A DNA stretch of 64,000 nt, from NCBI GenBank assembly GCA_030141605.1, contig JAQGDQ010000382.1, positions 154,001 through 218,000 of the forward strand, written 5' to 3'. Positions 12,011 through 25,650 of the stretch are shown in pieces. The DNA comes from Tubiluchus corallicola. Its lineage: Eukaryota; Priapulida; Priapulimorpha; Priapulimorphida; Tubiluchidae. Made by a program: the position numbers and the translations under genes. Numbering within the stretch: position 1 is the first letter of the stretch; each line of letters opens with the position of its first letter. The notes under the pieces are model-generated. The model did not search any database and was not told where the DNA came from. It was given only the letters and a program-made list of their open reading frames with translations.

Positions 12011-12075
12011 AAATTATAGGCCGAGGCAATGGACTTGTAATCAAAAGTTGTCTGTTGAAATCCAGGCTTAGTCCC
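12011..12075 (+). repeat. Decayed tRNA-like sequence (SINE head or tRNA pseudogene)
   Basis: The order of an A-box-like stretch (TAGGCCGAGGCAATGG), a CTTGTAA anticodon-loop-like stretch and a B-box-like stretch (CTGTTGAAATCC) fits a type II tRNA body. The A box has lost the usual GTGGTTA part and the acceptor stem is not closed, so it is not a working tRNA. No tail or target duplication is visible. Confidence 0.35.
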
Positions 12076-13953
12076 AGTTTTAAACATTTCAGTCAAAAAC
12101 TCACGGACTGTGGGTGCATTCCATCATTAACCAATGACATTGAAATTAAAATTATGCATAATTAATATATTTGTGTGCTTGTAAACCAAAACCACCCATA
12201 AATCGGCATACATAAAACTACGTGATGCTTCAAAGTAGAATGTACCATAAATTTTGTGAAAATGTTGATTTCTTGTTTTTTATAAAAACAAACGCGAAAC
12301 ATATTGGAGTATTATATTCTAGCATCAATCCACCTTTCTGGCTAGAAACTAGTAATGCAATTGTAAAAAACTTGTATTTTTAAACTCCGATAGTTGTTCG
12401 TGGAAGCTGTCATTTTGCTTCGGGTTTTTTCTGTTGCCAAGCTCAAATCTTCATCAGGAAGGATCATCTAATGGATTTAAACATAACTTCAATGTGCTCT
12501 TGAAAAGTCCATAGCAACCACACTTTCGTACAGTTGCTAAGTGTTTTGCGGCAGCACGACAAAAAACAATGGCTAGCTTTAACAGCAATTATCTCATGGT
12601 TATGTTTTCCAGTGCACTTCAACTTCAACGTGGATTATCTCAGCTTAGAAATAACATACAGCGATAAGCTCGGTATCAAAATGATCTTCACGAAATTGAG
12701 ATTTAGGATATGTGAATAATTAAAAAAGCTTAATTGCCGAGTCTAGGACGATTTTGCTATGCAAGCACACATTTGTAAAAGTTTTTCCTATTTTCATTTT
12801 TTTCTTGCAAAGTGATATTTGACAAAGGTCAGGAAAAAGACACAATGTGCATATATTATGCCTAAACAACTATATGAAGCACAACAATTGAAAATCCAAT
12901 GATGTTAGAAGAGTTAATCATGATGACATCTTGACAAAGAATGAATAAATGAATTCATTTAATTCACTGGATTTAATTCACGGGATGGTTTATTGTAATA
13001 GATAGTATTATAAACAAAAATTGTCGATGCACTGCACTGCACAATGTCGATACAAACGTAACAAATATACACTGCCCTCAAGTATCCGATCATGAGTCAC
13101 AGCATGCTATTGAACAATCAGCATCTCAAATCTGTCTTAATTGCAAAGAACCCCTTCAATCTTTCCAAATTTCTTCGATCCAGTTCTCTTAGCATATGCA
13201 AAAATGTTTTTTTGAGATTTTGCATAATCTATAATAATAGTGTTGGCAAAGAAAGTGAAATTTGCATTGCATAAAACAAATTAACTATTTAAAGCAGCAT
13301 GTCACAAAAATTACCAATAAAAGCGAAATTTACAGCAAATGAAACCTGGTTTCACTTTAAAGTCATTTTCAGACCCCAAAGCAGTAGGCTGTGCTGTTAA
13401 ATGCACAAACCATAGTTAGGACTTTATAATGTAATCCCACTACATTTGTTCATTTAATACTCAAACTGATCATTTACTATCAAACAAGCTTCCACTATAC
13501 ATCAGTATTAAGGTTATATCATGTACATGTCTATGATATAATTTAGCCTATATATGACATAAGCCTGTAATAGTCATATAACATATAAGCCTATAACATG
13601 ACTATAACAGCATGTTATAGTGGTGAGAAGAGAAAACGATGTCGTTTGTTTGTAGCTGACTTGGTGTAAAAATTAAGCGAAGGACTTACAAAGGTGTTAT
13701 CATGACATAAGCTGTAACGATATCACAGTTCAAGATAATGCAAATCTCAAGGCATGTTGTAAAAGTAACACTTGGGCACAAAAAAACACATCCAACACCA
13801 CCATATGCCAAACCAATCGCTGAATCCACCAAATGCAAAAAATACTAATCCTATACATTTCCACAGTGCACATTTTGGTGTCCTTTTCTTGGCTAATCAC
13901 TGCCACTGTCATGTTGCTAATTAGGCGAACAATTTTTTGATTATCCCTTACTG
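12076..13953. other. Intergenic DNA between two convergent genes
   Basis: AT-rich with no supportable reading frame. A run of ATAAGCC/CATATAA-like short repeats lies at about 13550-13625. The 3' UTRs of C1orf131 and MAN1B1 must end here, but I could not fix either site. Confidence 0.5.
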
Positions 13954-16900
13954 CTATGACTCACGCACGGGCAAAAGATGTCCTTCAGTGTTGAACACCC
14001 ACTTATTGAAGTTAATTAATTTCGGATCATCATCAAACAATAAATACAAATATTTTAACGTTTCGCCTAGAAAAAAGGATTCCATCATGTCCCGCCATCC
14101 GGGACTTTCGGAATTTTTCACGTTATTGATTGACGTGTAACCCTGTTCGTCTAAACGTGTGTGCTTCTCAAAGGCCTGAAAAATCTTCCAGCCCATGTCC
14201 TGGTATTTTGACTCCCCAGTCAACTGGTACAGATAGTACAAAGATTCTACTGTTTCCGGTCGTAAGAGATTGTGAGCATCGGCACCCTGAAATGAGCGAA
14301 AATCCTAGAAGCATGTGAAAATACTAAGCTAAGGTTTTAATAGTACATCAGAACAAATCAAGCAAAACTAATCACACCATTAAGACTAAAGAAGCAACTA
14401 ACTAAGGTATCATAATACAAATAAAAATACTTAATTATTTCATGGTCAGTAATAAATCGGGACACCTGAATTTTTTGTTGTGTATAAAACCAATTAGGTG
14501 CATGCAAAAAAGTTATGCACCAGTAGATGGTCCACACATAAATACTCAGCTTTATGACAATGCAAACACAATATGTGGTGTGCTGACTTGAAAAATGAAA
14601 AAGAATGTCAACAAAACAAATGTTTCAATACCTTCTAGCTTAACAACATAGTATAACTTAATTTCTCCTACAAACATTCCTACGTTTTTGTTTCAGTGAT
14701 CACCTGGGCCACAGAGTGGGCGTTTTTCAACAGCTAACTTATTATTACATGTCAATAATGGATAAGGCAGCGCATTCTCCATTATATTCCAATGATTCAG
14801 TAACAAAATAGGCTTACTATTTTTGGTATCACTATCTTTGGTATTAGTAATCAAAATCGTGCCTTTGAAGGAAAAACTGTTTCTTCTAGAGGCTGATAGT
14901 CATTAGAAGAGAATGAACAAATGTAAAAAGAGCACATACTGGGTGACCCAAAAGAGTTTGCTGTATTCCAAGATTAAGAAATTTAGAAATTTTAGATCTA
15001 TTTGGTGTTTTAATGTTGTCTTTGGATAGTGAAAAATTTCAAAAATCTTTAGGAGAAAGAGTAGGTAAGTGGTCACGATATCTACCTAGGGATTAAAACT
15101 CAGCAACGTTGAACCCGGCTAGTAAATGAATGGAAAAAAATGAGAAAATAACTTTTGGGCAATGTCACTTGAAACAGCCTCCGTCTAATTACCAGATTTC
15201 ACGTACAACTAAAGGTGTCCAAGGCACTTTTGCCAAGTATCTCATTTTGGAGGATTTGATAATGAAATAGGGTCTGGTTTTGTTACAAGCATCAATATAA
15301 TAAGTAGGCAGATGAGGTTTAGAAATCCTTATAGAAGATGCTTGTTAAGCAGTTGATTAACTAATTGCATTTTATTAGTACATGGCTATATTTTTAAATC
15401 AAAATTTACTGGAAGTTGCAAATCGCTTGTTCAAGCACATTTCTTGACATGCGTTATTAATTTTACCATTTTGATGAAACTAGTCTTTGCAACGTGCGGC
15501 AACTCTACATGGTGTTCCTTGAGCTATCGATACAGAAACTTCAAACTGGTTGCCTTTAAATTTCAGGAGTTACTGAATTTTGAATACAGAAGTTTTTATA
15601 GCTCAAAATTTATAGTAGAAAGGTATGACAAAAGCACGTATAATATTATTTGGCACATTATTTTGCAATTCGCTTTTGAGCAAAATAAACTATTTGCAAA
15701 AATGCCAAGTTGCTGGTCATCAGTCAATGCTGCTATTTGGTTTTTTTTATAAAATATAATATTCTCAGGTGTCCTACCGTGTGCGATACAACACCCCACA
15801 ATGTGCAAGCAGCGAATTGCAAATTTCTTTCACTTCTCGTAATCTTTAACACATCTTGTTTCTCGTATAGTACTAAGATTTATTATTGTTAGGTATAGCT
15901 TATTTAAGAAAAACTGATGTACCTTAACATATATATCATCCTGTGTTCCAGGCAACATATTAAAGTGCGCAATTTCAGGACTTAAGAACGTTGGCATGCG
16001 TGCATACATTTGATAGCAGGTATGTAATAACTCTCTCGACAAGTCAAGATGCTCATCTCCATTACCTAGACCATTATGGTGACCCAGTGCTAATAAGCCA
16101 GCAAAAAAGCAAACCAAATGATCCTGAAAGAATGAAACATAGATAAATCTTTTCTAAAACAAAAAGCGAGAAAAATCATTAAGGCTCTGAAAATTCCATT
16201 CTGCCTCACATTGCTTAATAAACAAGTGTTGACTAATAAGTAATATATATGTATCATGCAAAAATGTTAGCATTAGACGAGCCTCAAAACTAAACTAGTT
16301 GAGGTATATAAAAAAAAACTAATTATGAGTAACTAATACTTTTGAAATGAGTTAACGCTAATAAGCAGTACTCTTGCCTTTTGCTCCAGTGTCACAAAAC
16401 TTCAAAGAAAGAAAAAATGCATAACCATATTCTCTATAATGTTTATTATGCAACCGTACCATTTTAGGGCGAAAGGTGTTTCCTCCGACTAGTTCACCAA
16501 TGAAAGACAGATTGTTAGGACCAGTTTTTCGCAACAGATTCCTCTTGATTCCTTCCAAAGCCGCAAGATAATCATCTTTTAACCTGCAATGAATAGCAAA
16601 ATGTTTACATTCATTCGACGAAAAAAGCTTTAAGACAGGCGATGAAAATATCAGTCACTGTAATATGTATTCTTTTTATAAACAGAAGGAAATATGCATA
16701 TTTGAAAATGTGTCTGCTAAACTGTGAGGTGTTGTATCACCTACAGTAGGACATCTGAGAATATTAGATGTTATAAAAATGCACAACAGCAAAGTTAATA
16801 TAAACAACAATAAGCAAGTACCAATCTATTGTTTTTCCAGTCTGTATCCACTGCTTCAGTAGGTACTCGTAGTAACTGTCTGCCCTTGCTCCCAGTGTTA

Positions 16901-18043
16901 TTGTACCACCAGGTCGAAACTGCCCTGTTTGTGCACTGATAAACATGGGTATTAACCCGTCTCGTTTAGATAACTGATGTAGATGCTTAGACACTTCAAA
17001 TGCTGTGTTCTGCCAGATAGACATTGAGATAATTATAGAACAATAAATAGTATATCTTTGGTTTAACATCATCCTTGGAAACTTTGCACAAATAAGAGAG
17101 ACTGACTTGTTTATATAATCTTATTCAAAAACAAAAAATAAAACGAGGCAGAGAAAGAGAGATGAAAAGAGAGACGAGGGGGAGAGGAGAGAGAGAGAAA
17201 GAAAGAGGGAGAGAGGCAGAAGAAAGAGAGAAAAAGGGGCAGAAGAGAAAAAAGTGGAAAGAAAAGGCAGACTAGCCTTAGTAAAATTGATTTATAATGA
17301 AGCATTTGTATTGCTTGCTGCTGTTGCAGTAATGGTAATGATGTTATTATCAGCATAATTATTGTTGTTGAACCATTTAAATTTGCAAACAATGATTTAT
17401 TACATTTCATTAGTGATTAAGTGATTAGATAAGAAATGTGGCTTTTACCTCGTATTTTGGATCATTTGTACAGCGAGAGAGATCACGAAATTCCATTTGA
17501 ATTGTGCTGACTTCTGACACGGTGCTGTCTGGTCCCCACTTTGGGGGCTTTCCTTGCATTGATCCAGGATTCACATCTGACCAGGGAATGGGAGATCCAG
17601 AACTGAAAGCAGGAAGGAGCCTGTCGCCTAATTCTGTCTGCAAATATGACAACATTTGTCATTATGACATGTGTACTTTTTTGTAAGCAGAACTCATTAT
17701 ATTGGTGTGAGTAGACATAAGGTAAACTAGTAGGTTAGTGTGTGCATTAGTGCATTTACAGATGGTCATAATCGGCAACATTAAATGCATGCGGCATTCT
17801 GTGGTAAATGAGTAAACAAGCTCTAACGTGAAGCTGCCAATTATTCGCAATCACATTAACCCTTTCACTATGTTGTTGCTTTTTAACTGGGCCACATTGA
17901 CTTTTGCACGCATGACAATAACTTCTTGCAGTGTGTTACTAAAACAGAATCTTGTAAATAAACAAATAGTTGTTCGTTTCTGAGCACTAATATTAAATAT
18001 TAGTTTTATTTCTACATATACACTCATGCAACACACACGCACA

Positions 18044-18102
<59 letters not shown>

Positions 18103-21100
18103 TTATAAATAAGCATGTAATTATATTTAGAAACCAGTTTTCACAAAAGACACAAGACTAATCCATAATATGCAACCATTTTATAAGAATGCAGAACAAT
18201 CAACTAAACATGCATTTCGCCAACGATCTACAAGTGATTTTGCATGGGAACGTGAGATACAGTACACTACCACATTGTGGAATGCATCTGGCTTCAGATA
18301 CTGATTGGTTGGTCAGCGGCTGTTAAGCATTTCTACAATGTTTTAGCAGTGAAATAAACAGCCCTGAGTGACTGTGCTTAGTGCTGAGCTTGGGTCGGCA
18401 GTCTACCGCCTTCTGTCGCTCGCATGAAAAACATAGGCGGCAGTGTGCCGCCTTCCGTAGTGAAAACGTTAAGAGACAAAGACCCCTTGATATGCCACAA
18501 CCACAAATAAAAGACTTACAGCTTTGTCAAGGAACATCGTGTCTTTGGAAAGATGGTAGGCGCTCAGTAGACCGCCTAAAACTCGTATAGAAACTTCAAA
18601 TAAATTGACATCCTTGCGTGTCTGCAAGTTTAGTTTGTTGTCTACCCAATCACGGGCTTCATTGAATTCTGAATGAAAAAAAAAATTGGCTGTTAAAATA
18701 ACTGAGTGAGTGTGGTGGTCTTTGAAGATCTGCCAGGTTGCTTAAATCATTCTGTAAACATTACAGTGGATATTCCTGTTTATTAAAACTTTACAACATT
18801 AGAGGTGTCCACTAATCATTTGAGCAAATCCACAATAGTCATGCTTTACTGACCACCATTCTAACAAGTTTAAGCCTGGTTAAACAACGTCTGATCTTTT
18901 CATTATCAGCATCCTTTTATCATGGCATAAGTGCAGCACTTAAAGGTCAAATAATCTTAGTTACCATTCTGAAGACCCATAATGTACATCGTATCCAGAG
19001 AATCTATAATTGTTAAGCCGAGTCCAAACCATTCGTGAAATGTCCTAGTGATCGGCTTTAACTGATCGTGGCCCCAGGCATATTTTCTATAGGCACTCCA
19101 GGCATGAAGAAAAGCATCAACTATTGCCTTCTGTCTTGCATTCTGAGGTCCTGTAATAATGTGCAAGGCAAAAGTTTCAGCATAATTGCCATTCAACATT
19201 CATCTGCAGGCTGAATTTGAGAAAACTTTATTTATTGTGAATTTGTGTCTTATTAAATTGTAAGATGTGAATACAGTGATTGTCAAAGCAGCTCAATAAG
19301 TTCACATATTTAAAAGACACGCAAAAGTGTAATAATCATGTGAATTCTTGTCTCTTACAAAATTTCATAGCTTATTGGGTGTTAATTCTGTGAGTTGATT
19401 TTTAAAGTGTTAGTTATGCATAACGTATTAGACTTATACAAACGCGAAATTAAAAACATTTTGTCGCATATTTGCCGAACATCTTTGCCGAGCAAATTTT
19501 AGTCTTTGATTTTTAATGTTAGCAACCTTAATAAATATGGAATGAACAGCTGCAGGCTTGTGACTCGGTCTCTGAATTTATGACCACATGTAGTTTTAGG
19601 AATTGGTTATGACCATTATGCAGATGCCAGTGCTACTGCACAATAAATATGGGTATCACATGCTTGTCATACACCTTGTAAGCGCTTTGCAAAACAGTAG
19701 TAACGGCGTGATACAATGCAGCTACTGTAGTTTATCACAAATTGAACGTATTAGGTAATACTGTTGCTTCAGAAAAGTTTAATCAACATGCGTCATATGT
19801 AAAACAGAGAACTCAAATTAGGCCAACTATATCACAGATCAAATCTGACAAAGTTTAAAACAACCCACAACCCGCAGTTACAGCAATCACCGTTTTTTCA
19901 CGTCTTAAAAGGGTATATGGACCTTTGTTCTACAATGCTGCTTTCAGTTCTGCTAGCAATGAAGTTAGTATGCAAGCTTGTGTTCTTACCAGCAAACTTT
20001 AGAGGTTCTCCTCCATCTTTGTGCAAGTGGCCAACTTCTTCATCCCCGTCTTTATCTATCACATTAGATTTATGATTTGTGTGGTGATCCTTGGACTGAT
20101 CACGTTCCTAAAAGTGTTTATAAAATACTCATTTATGTCATTTAAACAGCATTACTTTATGTATACCAATTATGAATAGTGCTTTATGAAATGTGAAGCT
20201 ATGAAAAAAGGGCAAACAGTTTTATTTTATGTAGAACCTTTGCTCCTTTTCACAGCTGCACACTTCGTAAAGCACTATTTGAACACAAAATAATCTAGCA
20301 GCATTAAACTTATTGTTAAGTTTATCTTTCAATTAAAAACTTAAACGCTAATTTGTACGCACACAGATTTGGATTATTAGCTATGTGAGATTTCAAAACA
20401 TTGGTGGGAAAGAAAAACAAATGCTAACCAAATAATTACATGCTACTAAGATTAATCTAAATTACATGTATGAAATAACAATATGAAATTACCCCATGTT
20501 TCTTTCCTTCACGAACATCAGGCGCTTCAGGTGGCTTAGGTTGCTGTACCTGGTGTAAATCTGGTGCAATGTCATTATCAGCAAAATTCACTGGCTTTTC
20601 CAGGACAGACGGTGCATTTTTTTCTTCCTCGTCTTTCTGAGCCTGTCTCCGTTTATCCTTATAAGGAAATGAAATAAACAATATTTAAAAAAAATTTCAT
20701 CAAGTGACTGTGCAGTGCATCCACACCTCTGAAGCACTTAAAAAGTCACAAAAGCAGCAGCAGTAAAGGAATCTGTAATCAAATTGACGTGCAACTCTTT
20801 CAATCATCTGGTGTATGTGTATGCTTGCGTTCGCACTACACAGGGTATAATTATGCAGCATATATTTTATTACAGATTACCATATTTATGCATTCTGTGA
20901 ATTAATGAAAATATACAGTTAATAAACAAAAAAATGCCAAAAAGTTTGAAACAGTTTGTCATAGTATTAAAAATAACAAAAACTGTAGAAACTTTCATGT
21001 ACGAAATCATGGTATAAAGATAACTATATAAATAAAATATAAGAAGAGGATTATCATGTTCAGTTCCTGCCACAAACAAACATAATAAACAGGCTTTGAC

Positions 21101-22294
21101 ACAGATTTCTGAATAGTTAGTTGCAGTCTTTCAAATTAAATAACTAAATTAAATAAAAAATAACCTAAACTTGTAATCTGAAATCTAGAATATCAAGACC
21201 TAAGCTAAATAGTTCAAAACTTGAAATGTTTACCAAAAACTCTTGTACTGCTTGAACCCTATTCCTTTGATCTTGACTCTTTTTTGAAACGTTTACATCA
21301 AAGGGATAAACATTACTTTCCTTAGACTCTTCTCCACTGTCAGTTGACATCCATGCTGCAATAATTCATAAGTTATTAAAGTTACATTTAAAAAATTACA
21401 ATTAATCTACAAGCCAAAATGTAAATTTACACAAGTCACACTTATCTATTCTACTTTGGTTAAATGGTTTTATGCTACCCGAGCAAGTAGCTTAACACTT
21501 ACCTTTCGAATATGTAACAGCAAAACTGTGGTTCACTGTACATGTGTTGAATAAAATCATTTTTAAGTACGATAAGTACCATAAAACACTTACTGAAATA
21601 AAGGCATGCTGTGAGCGTCACCAGTACAATGACAATTAGTATCAAGTTCTTCTGTAACCGAGACAATCTATTCCAGCTCTGCAAAAGTACATTTGTTAGG
21701 CTTAATATGATGTCAAGCCCGTCACTAAAACAATACCATCATAAACTGATATTGGGAAGACTAGCACACTGAGCATGTTCTGAAAAGACACTATAGGCTA
21801 GGCACAACATGAGTTGCCAAGTAAGAAAGTGATTAACTGATTGATTGATTAGTTTATTTGTCTCACTCCAAATACATATTTACTATTTTAGTTACACACA
21901 GTTCATTATAATTGCATTGAGATGGGGTGGAGAGCCAGACTACAAATCCAACTGGTTTAGATTTTCTAACTAAGTTGTAAAAAATTATTAGTAATCATAC
22001 ATTCAAGGAGATAAAGACAAACCATTAAAAAGCCAAGGTCTAAGCTAAAAGTAAATTAGTCTGAAGCGAGTTAAGTAACATAAGTTTTAAATCAAAGCTT
22101 GATAAAGCCTGTTGTTCATGGTAATGCATGTACAGTTTTCAGCACTACACTGTTCATAACAGTTTTGCAACACTTACCCTAAACAGAGATTGTTTTTGTC
22201 CATGTTTACTGCTACCTGAACCCTGATAATAATCATCGCTAACTACACCAACTGTTATAAAATCCCTTTTATCATGCCTGTGCGCATCAAACAT
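13954..22294 (-). CDS. MAN1B1: Endoplasmic reticulum mannosyl-oligosaccharide 1,2-alpha-mannosidase (GH47)
   Basis: Twelve coding exons in transcript order: 22294-22178, 21678-21594, 21355-21234, 20657-20493, 20107-19990, 19150-18965, 18668-18520, 17637-17449, 17009-16822, 16583-16460, 16123-15923 and 14286-13954; 658 aa with all phases consistent. The enzyme trims alpha-1,2-mannose from Man9GlcNAc2 on glycoproteins in the ER/Golgi, a step in quality control and ER-associated degradation. It is a type II membrane protein: cytosolic tail with HDKRDFITV, one transmembrane helix at about residues 50-67, a charged stem to about 200, then the GH47 domain. Visible key residues are E242 (HEWFGLGL), D421 ([11 protein letters not shown]), E531 (SPEIAHFN), the cysteine pair C486/C517, and calcium-binding T648 (VFNTEGH). 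The start ATG lies in an exon with an acceptor-like AG just upstream, so a 5' UTR exon is likely. It is slightly shorter than human MAN1B1 (699 aa), mainly in the stem. Confidence 0.95.
17139..17270. repeat. GA-rich tract in a MAN1B1 intron
   Basis: Polypurine stretch of GA, GAA and GGA units on the plus strand, a long pyrimidine tract on the transcribed MAN1B1 strand. It lies in the intron between the exons at 17449-17637 and 16822-17009. Confidence 0.8.
17860..18468. mobile_element. TTAA-flanked piggyBac-like MITE in a MAN1B1 intron
   Basis: A 609-bp segment is bounded by TTAA on both sides (17856-17859 and 18469-18472). Its ends are inverted: CCCTTTCACTATG at the left, and CGTTTTCACTACG as the complement of the right end. 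TTAA targets and CCCTTT-like ends are typical of piggyBac transposons. Near the right end there are GCCGCC/GGCGGC inverted repeats. It contains the (AC)n tract and no transposase. Confidence 0.55.
18030..18101. repeat. (CA)n/(CGCA)n microsatellite
   Basis: Alternating purine-pyrimidine tract, first CGCA tetranucleotides and then CA dinucleotides, inside the TTAA-flanked element in a MAN1B1 intron. Such tracts can form Z-DNA. Confidence 0.9.
21838..22040 (-). repeat. Probable LINE 3' end with (AATC)n tail
   Basis: On the minus strand this reads into AATAAACTAATCAATCAATC, a short tandem tail of the kind that ends CR1/L2-like LINEs. It lies in the first intron of MAN1B1 in the gene's own orientation. 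No protein-coding part is present. Confidence 0.35.
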
Positions 22295-22314
22295 ATCAAA
22301 ATTGCGTTGACACC

Positions 22315-25300
22315 CTAAAAGGCTAAATAAATTGATTACACGATTTAAGCTCTCACTGCCTTAAGATTAAGCTGTACTGCGCCTCTGCACCAAAATTATT
22401 TTAAGTTAATTTCATAGTTTACTCAGTTTAACTCAGTTACTAGGCCAAGCGGAAGTGCCGTGGAGCACCTATTGTTAACAAGCGGAAGCATTCACACAGG
22501 CTAGTAATCACAGCCTAGTGCTTGTAATTTTTCTTAGCACACAAGTTATAACTTTATTATTTTTTATTTGTTAAAAAATTTGTAACCAACAGCACGACAA
22601 AGCACCTGCAATGTATACTTCAATAGTTTGCATGGCAAGCCATTTAAAATAAAATTTAATGTTTTCAGCGGATGAATACAAAATATTGCGATAAGTGATC
22701 ACGACTACAGCGACACAGCGATAGTAGAGTGAAACTATAACGTGGTTAATTTGGTTTTCTGAAGTTTTAGCGAAATATCTCGTTTGGAAAGATAGCATTT
22801 TCTGAAAAATTCACTTGTACAATAATTTTCTTATCTCCGCATAGTAAGTTTAATATATGCAAGGCCAAGTTTCTATATGTTTAAAATTTATTGGAAAAAA
22901 CTACAATAGTTGCTACGTTTAGTCGCATGTTGACAGTGACATTGCCAAGCAACTAACATAATCCCTAAATACAACTGATGGGGGGGGGGGTTAGCAACTA
23001 ACATAATCCCTAAATACAACTGATGGGGGGGGGTTAGCATATTATGCTATTGATACCTTTACTTTTCTGAGCGTACTGTAAAAAACTAAGAATTTGTGAA
23101 GGCACCACCAGTGGAGGGCATCATATCATAGCTAAGTTTTGCTGCTACCAAGAGGGCCTATTATTATTAAGATCCATGTATTTTTCTGGGTGATTTTGCT
23201 AGTGTTTATCCAAACGAGCATTAAATTGAGCTAAACTGGTTGACTCGACTACATGAGGTGTAAGGTTATTCCAGATGTTAACTACTCCGTGGATCGGTAA
23301 TACCGTGAATACGCTCGATCCTCTTCACCACCAGTGGCGAGCAAACAGACATCAATAAAAAGTGTCTGTTTGCGAGATCAACAACATGATCAACTTGTTT
23401 TATAAATCACACCAAATAACTTTTACGTCAATTTACCTTTACTGTTGTCTTTAATTATATTTTTAGTTTCAACAGCTCGTTAACATGCATCCTAGTCAGT
23501 ATGTTATCCAGTCCGGTGCTGAGAAGTAATAAATGTCCAGAAAGTCGAGAAAGTCGGATAACTGGACTTACTTAGTTTTACTTAAGCAAGAGCTTGCCAT
23601 ATTGTGAATTAACTTTGAATCTCAAACCAGTTGAAAATTCCCAACTTTAACGGTTTCATTAGCCAAAAGCTCGTTTTAATCTCTGGCGTTGATATTATTA
23701 TGACAGCTAAGTGCACTTTTGCACTTCTTGACTATGTGCTGCACTCCCAGACAATTTTTTTCGCATAGTCTGTGCAAAATGAGCGGGTCAGTGCTTCTCT
23801 GCTTGGTATTATTCGTGCTAATGTAGTTGACGTTACAACTGTCACAGATTTCCTAATTAGACCATTTTTTTGTTAATTGTTCTTCAAAAAAGGTAAAAAG
23901 ATTCTTAGAGCAAAAGAAAGAAAAAAACAAGAGAGGTGGGCATGCGGGAAACATATCAATACACTTTGTATCAGTATAGTATTAAGGTTAAAATGGACAA
24001 AACAATGTATTGCAGTTTTTGTTATCTAGTCCAGATAACCCTGATCTTACTGTATTTAGTTGAGAAATTTTGTGATGTTAATTATTGTTGATTTTACTAT
24101 TGCCAACATTTCCAGTTTTTAACATGTAAGTGCATTCCCCCTATTCATTGTGCCATAATGAAGTAACACACAGCCTTGAGCCTGTGATAAACAGTTCCTC
24201 CCTTGAGCATGCTTACTGAGAGATAGCCTAATCATCAGTCTTCTATGTAGCAAGCTGATGAAATTCAACTGTTAACACCACTGTATTGTACATAGCCGCT
24301 ATTTTTGTGTTATGGTAAGGCGTTTATTTTTCTTCATTTCTGTGGTTTGTGCAGCTGATGTTCTGACCAGTGTTTGAGCCTTTCCAATTATGGCTTTAGC
24401 ATTAGGTTTTTTGCCAGCAAAGTGATGCTGGGTAGTGTTTGGATAAAATTGTACAAAATTGCAATAAAATGATAAGTATCTATACAATTCACTAAAAGGG
24501 TCATATGTGCATAAACATACAATAATATTGTCAGACCAGATTGTTCTCAGCACTGACTATTTACAATATTACTAAGCAGCTATAGGCATTCTGTAATTGA
24601 ACAATTCTATTGCGCATATTGTAAATATTATAGTGTGTTGCAGCAAACATTGTAATATAGTAATATTATTGTATATGTATGGGTCTACTAAGATTTTGCA
24701 TTTTTCGTTTATTAGATTAGCTAGATGAGAAAAGCTTGGCACCTATAATGGAGCAGGTTAATGGGAAAGCACAGAGATGTTCTGTCTAGGTAAGACATTA
24801 CAATAATATTTAAAGAATACGTAGCTGCATGGGCCTACTTATTTATCGCTCTGAATATAGGTAGCTTTGTCATACCAGTGGTGTATACAGTCCTTGCATG
24901 ACTGGATTAGTAAATTACAACAAGGTGCGGTGTTAAGTGAAATATTGTTAAGTGCAAGTCACGTCTGTTGCAGAATGCAAATTGAATAATCATGAGCCTG
25001 ACTTATATGTAGTGTAGGTATGCATGTTGATTGCTGTTTTAATTTTATTTTGCATGTCAAATGGAAGCACCTGTAAAGCAGTTGCAGTTTTTGTGACTAG
25101 TGATCATGACTTAAAAAATTCTGTAGCTGTCTTGGCGGTGAACTTATTACAATGACGCACCACGTCTGCTGACATTACAGAGTTTTCTTTACTCTGTGAG
25201 CTTGGACCGGTGTGCAACACAGGCCCATGCGAATGTAGCTCATTAGCAAGATAGTCCTCTAAGATGAAATGCTAAACCAACAGAGGTGCCTTGACTACCT

Positions 25301-25633
25301 TCAGATGTGTATCAATTCCCTTAAACAATATCTGCTGATAGCAGTGTAGTAGTTTTCTAGCTTGTTACTGACCAATCCATTTACTGACCAGTGACTAAGT
25401 TCTGCATTGCTTCAATCTTGCTGCTAGCTATGTGTTGCGACAATGTATTCTTTATTGTAATTTAGCATTTTCCAATGCAAGTTGAATAATTTCATTTATT
25501 TGCTTAAGTGAGAAAATTGGTCCAAGAATTCAATGTCGTTAAAATGAAGTATGTAAGTACTTACTGTACCTGATACTGTGCTTCTACGGATTTTCTTTGC
25601 TAATACTGAACATTGATTTGTTTGACTTTCCAG
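22315..25633. other. Intergenic DNA between divergent MAN1B1 and SWT1
   Basis: The promoters of both genes should lie here, probably with untranslated first exons, but I could not place either start site. A 43-bp direct duplication with G runs lies at 22949-23036. At 23497-24051 weak inverted ends (CAGTATG/CAGTAAG followed by TTATC-TGGACT-like stretches) suggest an old pogo-like element. Confidence 0.45.
22949..23036. repeat. Two-unit direct repeat ending in poly(G)
   Basis: A unit of about 43 bp (GCAACTAACATAATCCCTAA onward) occurs twice in succession. Each copy ends in a run of nine or ten G followed by TTAGCA. Confidence 0.85.
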
Positions 25634-25650
25634 GCACATGTTTGCCAGAA

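Noticed and set aside
12913-12945. Similarity to C1orf131 exon 4 (ATGATGACATCTTGAC)
   Set aside because: The match is about 15 bases, near what chance gives in a window this size, and no reading frame follows.
23497-24051. Old pogo-like element between MAN1B1 and SWT1
   Set aside because: The inverted ends match only weakly and the left side lacks a TA target, so it is mentioned but not called.
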